From Alphaproteobacteria bacterium (lineage in GTDB: Bacteria > Pseudomonadota > Alphaproteobacteria > Rhodobacterales > Rhodobacteraceae), in contig JAURMY010000227.1 of NCBI GenBank assembly GCA_030830465.1, positions 1 through 5,152 of the forward strand: DNA of 5,152 nucleotides, written 5' to 3'. The notes under the pieces are model-generated. The model searched no databases and had not been told where the DNA came from. It saw only the letters and a program-made list of their open reading frames with translations. Shown piece by piece: positions 1 to 5,152 of the stretch (position 1 is the stretch's first letter; every line of letters starts with the position of its first letter). The translations under genes were made by a program, and so were the position numbers.

Positions 1-635
1 AGGACGGCATGTTGAAGAACGCCGAGACGTTTGAAATCATGCGCCCCTCGGATATCGGGCTGGCCTCGTCCTCGCTGCCCTTGGGCAAGCATTCGGGCCG
101 GGCTGCCCTGCGCGCCAAATTGCACGATCTGGGCTATGAGATGGGCGACAACCAGTTGAAAGATGTGTTTGTCCGGTTCAAATCACTGGCCGACCGCAAG
201 AAGGAAGTGTTCGACGAAGATATTGTCGCCCTGATGACCGACACCGCGACCAACGCTGCCAACGATCGCTTGCAGGTCAAGCATCTTCGGGTTGTCTGCG
301 GCACCGAGTCACCGCAAACCGCCGATCTGACCCTGACCATTGACGGGCAGGACCACTCGGTTCATGCGACCGGCGATGGTCCCGTCGACGCGGCCTTTAA
401 CGCGGTCAAGGCATTGTTCAAGCATGATGCCAGCTTGCAGCTTTATCAGGTTTCCGCCGTGACCGAAGGGACCGACGCGCAGGCGACGGTTTCGGTGCGA
501 ATGGAAGAAAACGGCAAGATCGTCACCGGTCAATCGGCTGATACCGATACGGTCGTTGCCTCGACCAAGGCCTATGTCAACGCTTTGAACAAGCTTTTGG
601 TGCGGCGCGAAAAGACAGCGCCTGTGGCGGAGTAA
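1..635 (+). CDS. leuA: 2-isopropylmalate synthase, C-terminal part (5' end outside window)
   Basis: LeuA condenses acetyl-CoA with 2-oxoisovalerate to form 2-isopropylmalate, the first committed step of leucine biosynthesis, in the cytosol. The frame is open to the left edge and reads QDGMLKN before the first visible ATG at 9, so that ATG is internal and about 210 C-terminal residues are present out of roughly 500 or more usual for the family. Visible parts are the GKHSGRAAL motif that follows the TIM-barrel domain, a helical linker ending near FDEDIVALM, and the C-terminal leucine-binding regulatory domain. That domain starts around KHLRVVCGTE and includes the conserved GDGPVDAAFNAV stretch and a final segment TDTVVASTKAYVNALNKLL. 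The regulatory domain appears complete, so feedback inhibition by leucine is expected from family knowledge. The gene ends in TAA at 633-635 and is followed by a hairpin terminator. Identity is secure; homocitrate or citramalate synthase are less likely given the linker and regulatory sequence. Confidence 0.93.
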   Translation, partial: DGMLKNAETFEIMRPSDIGLASSSLPLGKHSGRAALRAKLHDLGYEMGDNQLKDVFVRFKSLADRKKEVFDEDIVALMTDTATNAANDRLQVKHLRVVCGTESPQTADLTLTIDGQDHSVHATGDGPVDAAFNAVKALFKHDASLQLYQVSAVTEGTDAQATVSVRMEENGKIVTGQSADTDTVVASTKAYVNALNKLLVRREKTAPVAE

Positions 636-642
636 CACCGGG

Positions 643-677
643 GCCCCGCATCGGACCAATGATTGGTGCGGGGCTTT
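643..677 (+). terminator. Probable intrinsic terminator of leuA
   Basis: Eight nucleotides after the leuA stop codon, the arms GCCCCGCA (643-650) and TGCGGGGC (667-674) pair perfectly. Inside the stem CCAA (656-659) pairs with TTGG (663-666) around a 3-nt loop, leaving a small bulge at 651-655. The stem is followed by only a short TTT (675-677), so it is a strong hairpin with a weak U tract. Its position directly behind leuA is the main argument for a terminator. Confidence 0.6.
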
Positions 678-896
678 CCAAGCGTAACGGGGCGGGTGCG
701 AGTCGCCGCTTTGCATGCGCGTCCGGTCCGCCGGTTCCAGCGATTTTACCCCATAACGAGAAAACCACTGATCAAATTCGCCCTTTCCGCGTATTACGCC
801 GCGGATTCAGCAGGCCTTGTGCCCGCAAAAGCCTGAAAAGCTATGTAAATTGACCGATTCGTTGTAGAGTTTCCGCAACAGTGAAAGGAGCGACAA

Positions 897-1295
897 ATGG
901 TACTGACCCGTATCGTTTTAACGGCCCTTCTGGTCGCTGCCAGCGGCGCGGCACAGGCCGGTCTGATATTCTGCAATAACACCAAATATATCCAAAGCGT
1001 TTCAATCGGATACAAGGATGGCGACATCTGGGTTTCTGAGGGGTGGTGGAACGTCGATCCGGGCGGCTGTTCGACGGCCATCGCAGATGCATTGAACCAG
1101 CGCTATTACTATTACCGGGCCGAAGTGGATGGTGGCGACTTTGACGGTGAGAATTACATGTTCTGCACCCATCCCAAGGTTTACACGATTTACGGTGACA
1201 GCTACTGTTCCCAACGCGGTTATGACCGCGAAAGTTTTCGCGTGATTGACACCGGCAATGCATCGGATTTCACCCTGACACTGGTCAATCAGTGA
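897..1295 (+). CDS. Small exported DUF1036-family protein
   Basis: This 132-residue protein begins with a typical Sec signal peptide: M1-R5, a hydrophobic core at about 6-15, and a predicted cleavage after AQA at 19-21. The mature part of about 111 residues shows what I recall as the DUF1036 pattern: CNNT near its start, GYKDGDIWVSEGWWNVDPGGC (about 38-58), an aromatic YYYYRAE run (70-76), FCTHP (89-93) and an RGY...F..IDTG tail (107-120). Four cysteines (C26, C58, C90, C104) remain after cleavage and could form two disulfides in the periplasm. The start is well supported by AAAGGAG at 884-890, six bases before the ATG. The function of the family is not known to me. The gene lies alone between the leuA terminator and the convergent rlmJ, whose 3' end it overlaps by 11 bp. 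I could not identify a convincing promoter: a TTGTGC (817-822) and TATGTA (842-847) pair exists, but its 19-bp spacing is poor. Confidence 0.85.
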   Translation: MVLTRIVLTALLVAASGAAQAGLIFCNNTKYIQSVSIGYKDGDIWVSEGWWNVDPGGCSTAIADALNQRYYYYRAEVDGGDFDGENYMFCTHPKVYTIYGDSYCSQRGYDRESFRVIDTGNASDFTLTLVNQ

Positions 1296-2088
1296 TCTTT
1301 TGGCCTTGTCGGGTTGCGGCGAACAGATCGGCAATCTCTGCGGCGACGTCTTCAAGCCCGTAAGGGGCGTTCACAACGAACATCCCTGATCCGACCATGC
1401 CATGCCCCGGACGGGCCGGATCAAAAAGAACTTCGCTGCTCAATGCGCCCGCCATGTTCATTGCTTTCAGCGCCGTCAGCATCGGTAGGTGCCGCTGATC
1501 CGGCAGAATAGGATACCAAAGCGCAATCACGCCAACATTCCATTTGCGGTGAATGGCGCCGATGAAGGGCGCGATGGTCTGATAGTCGTCTTTCACTTCA
1601 TAGCTGGGATCGATCAGCAGAATCCCCCGGCGCGGACTGGGCGGGCACAGTGACTGGGCCAACTGAAACCCGTCCTGCCGATAGATATTGGCATGTGGCA
1701 TCACCGCTTCCAGCGCCCGGTTTTCCTGCGGGTGCAGTTCCGCCAGATGCATCATGTCGCCGTTTCGCAAGAACGCGGCGGCCAGCAGGGGCGATCCGGG
1801 ATAGGCCGACGCGCCGTGCTTTGCCCGGACAATGGACAGCGCGCGCATATAGGGATGGTCGGCGGTGAACCATTCCTCCTGGACCGCGCGGATGATCCCG
1901 GCGGCGGCTTCACCGGTTTTTCGTGCCGCAAGGTCGTTCAGGTCATATAACCCTCTGCCCGCATGGCTTTCCAGATAGCTGAGCGGTTTGTCTTTGCGGC
2001 AAAGATAGTCAAGCATCACCGCAAGCAGCGCGTGCTTGTGAATATCGGCCAGATTGCCCGCGTGAAATCCATGTTGATACGACAGCAT
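1285..2088 (-). CDS. rlmJ: 23S rRNA (adenine(2030)-N(6))-methyltransferase RlmJ
   Basis: RlmJ transfers a methyl group from S-adenosylmethionine to N6 of A2030 (E. coli numbering) in 23S rRNA. The 267-residue product, close to the roughly 280 of E. coli RlmJ, starts with the family signature MLSYQHGFHAGNLADIHKHA, including Y4, H6 and K18 at the same positions as in the E. coli enzyme. YLESHAGRGLYDL (38-50) matches the SAM-binding motif I, YPGSPLLAA (96-104) and LAELHP (115-120) are further family motifs, and GSGMFVVNAPYGLE lies near the C-terminus. The catalytic N6-adenine methyltransferase motif, canonically (D/N/S)PP(Y/F/W), reads DPSY at 160-163, with serine in place of the second proline. 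The ATG choice follows the conserved N-terminus. The ribosome binding site is poor: a GAAAGG lies about 15 bases upstream. The gene is transcribed away from mreB and shares an intergenic region of 187 bp with it. I saw no clear promoter for this strand. Its stop overlaps the end of the DUF1036 gene. Confidence 0.92.
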   Translation of the reverse strand: MLSYQHGFHAGNLADIHKHALLAVMLDYLCRKDKPLSYLESHAGRGLYDLNDLAARKTGEAAAGIIRAVQEEWFTADHPYMRALSIVRAKHGASAYPGSPLLAAAFLRNGDMMHLAELHPQENRALEAVMPHANIYRQDGFQLAQSLCPPSPRRGILLIDPSYEVKDDYQTIAPFIGAIHRKWNVGVIALWYPILPDQRHLPMLTALKAMNMAGALSSEVLFDPARPGHGMVGSGMFVVNAPYGLEDVAAEIADLFAATRQGQKITD

Positions 2089-2183
2089 GAACAGGGTCTA
2101 AGCCTTTCGCGCGGGCCTGACAAACAGATAAGCGTCAATCTGCCCATCGGGTCCGTCTGCAAAAATTCTTGTCGCCCTGCCCC

Positions 2184-3316
<1,133 letters not shown>

Positions 3317-3342
3317 TCCAAGCCACGGCGCAAAGGACACCC

Positions 3343-4224
3343 ATGGCCCGGGACCGTTACGCAGAGCAGGAATACAGCCGTTCGATCAGGCGGGTCCTGA
3401 TCGGGATTCTGGTGTTTGTCCTGTTTTTGATTTTCCTGCTATGGCGGATCGACAATCCGCGGGTCGAACGGTTCCGAAACGCCGTGGTTGACCGGATCGT
3501 TCCCAGCATGGACTGGGCGCTTGTTCCCGTGGCCACGGGGGTTCGGATGATCGCGGATTTTCAGTCTTATGCGAGCATTTACGAGCAAAATCAGGAACTG
3601 CGGCGCGACCTGCAACGCCTGAAGGGCTGGCGCGAGGCGGCCATTCAGCTGGAACAGAAGAACGCGAAGCTGCTTGATCTCAACAAGGTCAGAATTGACC
3701 CGAAACTGACATTTGTCACCGGCGTGGTTCTGACGGATTCAGGCTCGCCTTTCCGGCAATCGGCGCTGATCAATGTCGGGCGGCGCGACGGCATCGTCGA
3801 GGGCTGGCCAACCATGGACGGGCTGGGACTGGTTGGCCGGATCGCCGGAGTTGGCGAAAGCACCAGCCGGGTGATCCTGTTGACAGACAGCAACAGCCGC
3901 ATTCCGGTCACGATCCAACCCTCGGGCCAGAAGGCGATCCTGTCGGGGACGAACACCAGCTCCCCCGAGATCGACTTTCTGGAAAGCCCGCAACAGGTCC
4001 ATCCCGGTGATCGCGTGGTCAGTGCCGGGGATGGCGGCGTCTTTCCGGCCGGTCTTTTGGTCGGACAGGTCATTCTGGCGGGCAATGGCCGGTTGCTGGT
4101 GCAATTGTCGGCGGATTATCAGGGCCTTGAATTTCTGCGCGTGATGCGCGCCGCGCCGACCGAGAAGATCGGCGATACCGATGCCATCATCGGAACCCCG
4201 GCGCTGGATGGCAAGGATGGCTAA
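3343..4224 (+). CDS. mreC: Rod shape-determining protein MreC
   Basis: MreC is a bitopic membrane protein whose periplasmic part binds PBP2 and couples it to MreB and MreD. The 293-residue product has a short basic cytoplasmic N-terminus, one transmembrane helix at about 18-34 (VLIGILVFVLFLIFLLW), and a predicted coiled coil at about 76-114 that would mediate dimerisation. The beta-rich MreC core follows from about 120 to 275, with family landmarks GVVLTDSGSPFRQSALINVG, DGLGLVGRI, VILLTDSNSRIPV, GDRVVSAGDGGVFPAGLLVGQV and a final YQGLEFLRV. The start at 3343 is supported by AAAGGA at 3332-3337, five bases upstream. The last bases ATGGCTAA overlap the preferred mreD start, which suggests translational coupling. 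After the core only about 18 residues remain, so there is no long proline-rich tail of the kind seen in some alphaproteobacterial MreCs. Confidence 0.95.
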   Translation: MARDRYAEQEYSRSIRRVLIGILVFVLFLIFLLWRIDNPRVERFRNAVVDRIVPSMDWALVPVATGVRMIADFQSYASIYEQNQELRRDLQRLKGWREAAIQLEQKNAKLLDLNKVRIDPKLTFVTGVVLTDSGSPFRQSALINVGRRDGIVEGWPTMDGLGLVGRIAGVGESTSRVILLTDSNSRIPVTIQPSGQKAILSGTNTSSPEIDFLESPQQVHPGDRVVSAGDGGVFPAGLLVGQVILAGNGRLLVQLSADYQGLEFLRVMRAAPTEKIGDTDAIIGTPALDGKDG

Positions 4225-4756
4225 TTCGCTGTTTGCCACGGTCTGGCTTGGGCGGACGGTCTTTTTGGGGTGCGCGGCGGTGCTGTTGTTTCTGGCGCTT
4301 GTACCCCTCAGTTTCACGCCGGGCCTTGTTCCGCGCCCCGACCTGACCCTGTGCCTGACCTTCGCCGTTGTGCTGCGGCGGCCCGAATTCGCGCCGTTCT
4401 GGCTGATTGCGGTGGTGATCTTCGTGGATGACATCCTGTTGCAGCGGTCCCTTGGGCTGTGGACGGGGATCGTGATCCTGTCCTGCGAATTCATCCGCAC
4501 CCAGGAATACCGGTTTCGCGATCTGGTATTTCCTTTTGAATGGCTGTTTGTGGCGGGCGTTATGTTTCTGGCCTTGCTGGTCAATCGGCTTATCCTGACC
4601 CTGGCCTTTGTGACCCCGCCGGGTTTCGGGCTTGAGGTGTTTCATTATTTTGTGACCGTGCTGGCCTATCCCGTCGTGGTGTTTTTCTGTTACTTTGTCT
4701 TGCGGATCCGCAAGGTCACACCCGATCAGGCGATCCGCTTCGGACACCGCCTATGA
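4217..4756 (+). CDS. mreD: Rod shape-determining protein MreD
   Basis: MreD is a polytopic inner-membrane protein that accompanies MreC in the elongasome. From the chosen start the product has 179 residues, in the usual range, and is very hydrophobic, with about five or six membrane segments near 14-32, 42-53, 60-75, 81-93, 107-128 and 138-162. The segment RPDLTL (40-45) and the stretch VLRRPEFAP...DDILLQRSLGLW (52-82) are typical of alphaproteobacterial MreD as I recall it. Start choice is uncertain. In-frame ATGs lie at 4181, 4208 and 4217. I prefer 4217 because it gives the smallest overlap with mreC (ATGGCTAA, 8 bp) and is preceded by purine-rich GGCAAGG, although that is too close to be an ideal ribosome binding site. 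The 4208 start (three residues longer) is almost as likely, and 4181 would give 191 residues. The stop TGA at 4754-4756 overlaps the mrdA start. Confidence 0.9.
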   Translation: MANSLFATVWLGRTVFLGCAAVLLFLALVPLSFTPGLVPRPDLTLCLTFAVVLRRPEFAPFWLIAVVIFVDDILLQRSLGLWTGIVILSCEFIRTQEYRFRDLVFPFEWLFVAGVMFLALLVNRLILTLAFVTPPGFGLEVFHYFVTVLAYPVVVFFCYFVLRIRKVTPDQAIRFGHRL

Positions 4757-5152
4757 ACAACCCGAAACGCGATACAGACCGGTTTACCAGCCGCCCGACC
4801 CGGCGCGGATTGATCCTGTTCGGTGCCCAAGCCGGTTTCATGGGGCTGTTGGGCCTGCGGCTGCGGTTTCTTCAGGTCGATCAGGGCGAGGATTACCGCC
4901 TGCTGGCAGAAGAAAACCGGATCAACATTCGCCTGATCGCCCCGGCACGCGGGCTGATCTTTGATCGAAACGGTCTGCCTCTGGCGGAAAACAGCCAGAA
5001 TTACCGCATCATCATTGTGCGCGAACAGGCCGGTGACGCCGCCGCTGTGCTGAAGCGTTTGTCGCGCCTGATCCCGCTTAGTGCCGAGGATCAGGCCGAT
5101 ACGCTGAAAGAATTGTCCTCGCTGCCGGGATTTGTGCCGGTATCGGTGGCCG
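4753..5152 (+). CDS. mrdA: Penicillin-binding protein 2, N-terminal part (3' end outside window)
   Basis: PBP2 is the transpeptidase that cross-links peptidoglycan during cell elongation, acting in the periplasm together with RodA and activated by MreC. The frame opens with ATGA at 4753, overlapping the mreD stop by 4 bp, and stays open to the window edge, giving 133 codons. The product begins with a basic cytoplasmic tail (MNNPKRDTDRFTSRPTRR), then one membrane helix at about 19-36, then the start of the periplasmic non-catalytic pedestal. The segment FLQVDQGEDYRLLAEENRINIRLIAPARGLIFDRNGLPLAEN (about 39-80) is a clear class B PBP signature. It contains the RG.I.DRNG.LA motif, and YRIIIV (84-89) follows. 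The transpeptidase domain with its SxxK, SxN and KTG motifs would lie beyond the right edge, so it cannot be checked. PBP2 rather than the division enzyme FtsI is favoured by the sequence and by the position behind mreBCD. rodA is expected next. Confidence 0.93.
   Translation, partial: MNNPKRDTDRFTSRPTRRGLILFGAQAGFMGLLGLRLRFLQVDQGEDYRLLAEENRINIRLIAPARGLIFDRNGLPLAENSQNYRIIIVREQAGDAAAVLKRLSRLIPLSAEDQADTLKELSSLPGFVPVSVA

Noticed and set aside
817..847. Possible promoter TTGTGC ... TATGTA upstream of the DUF1036 gene
   Set aside because: The spacing of 19 bp and weak matches to both boxes do not support a call. TTGACC at 850-855 has no -10 box at a suitable distance.
659..853. 64-codon plus-strand frame in the leuA/DUF1036 gap
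   Set aside because: It starts inside the terminator hairpin, has no ribosome binding site and gives an arginine-rich product without recognisable features.
841..1355. Minus-strand frames across the DUF1036 gene
   Set aside because: They overlap a plus-strand gene with a signal peptide, a strong ribosome binding site and a family match. Their translations show no domain features.
3739..4584. Long minus-strand open frame of 281 codons opposite mreC and mreD
   Set aside because: It lies wholly antisense to two clearly identified genes, its translation is low-complexity and rich in R, T and S, and it shows no family motif. Long antisense frames are expected in GC-rich coding DNA.
4187..4747. 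Minus-strand open frame of 186 codons opposite mreD
   Set aside because: The extreme K/Q/H/R-rich composition is the mirror image of hydrophobic codons in mreD, with no recognisable domain and no ribosome binding argument.

Overview
The window looks like an ordinary chromosomal segment of an alphaproteobacterium, most likely of the Rhodobacterales (roseobacter group). Supporting signs are the GC-rich coding sequence and an MreB whose whole length, including its HVIDYDS C-terminus, resembles Rhodobacteraceae MreB as I remember it. The order leuA - small secreted protein / rlmJ - mreBCD - PBP2 also fits. This assignment comes from memory of protein families, not from a search.

Layout: (1) 1-635 is the 3' part of leuA (2-isopropylmalate synthase, leucine biosynthesis), which is cut by the left edge. 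It is followed by a GC-rich hairpin that probably terminates it. (2) 636-896 has no convincing gene. It holds that terminator and the leader of the next gene, and contains three GANTC sites. (3) 897-1295 encodes a small exported DUF1036-type protein with four cysteines. (4) 1285-2088 on the minus strand is rlmJ, a 23S rRNA adenine-N6 methyltransferase, whose 3' end overlaps the DUF1036 gene tail-to-tail by 11 bp. (5) 2089-2275 is the divergent rlmJ/mreB intergenic region. It carries a plausible mreB promoter and a perfect 8-bp inverted repeat in the predicted leader. (6) 2276 to the right edge is the elongasome operon mreB-mreC-mreD-mrdA (PBP2). The last three genes are tightly packed with start/stop overlaps, and mrdA runs off the right edge.

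How the genes work together: MreB filaments on the inner face of the cytoplasmic membrane, the bitopic MreC and the polytopic MreD form the scaffold that positions and activates PBP2 (with RodA, probably further downstream) for side-wall peptidoglycan synthesis. LeuA and RlmJ are housekeeping neighbours with no direct role in this process. The DUF1036 protein is the only product of unknown function.

I see no mobile element, CRISPR array, tRNA, rRNA or phage gene, and no clear candidate for an undescribed multi-gene system. The points most worth a second look are the non-canonical DPSY catalytic motif in RlmJ, the hairpin with a GANTC site in its loop upstream of mreB, and the uncharacterised secreted cysteine protein.
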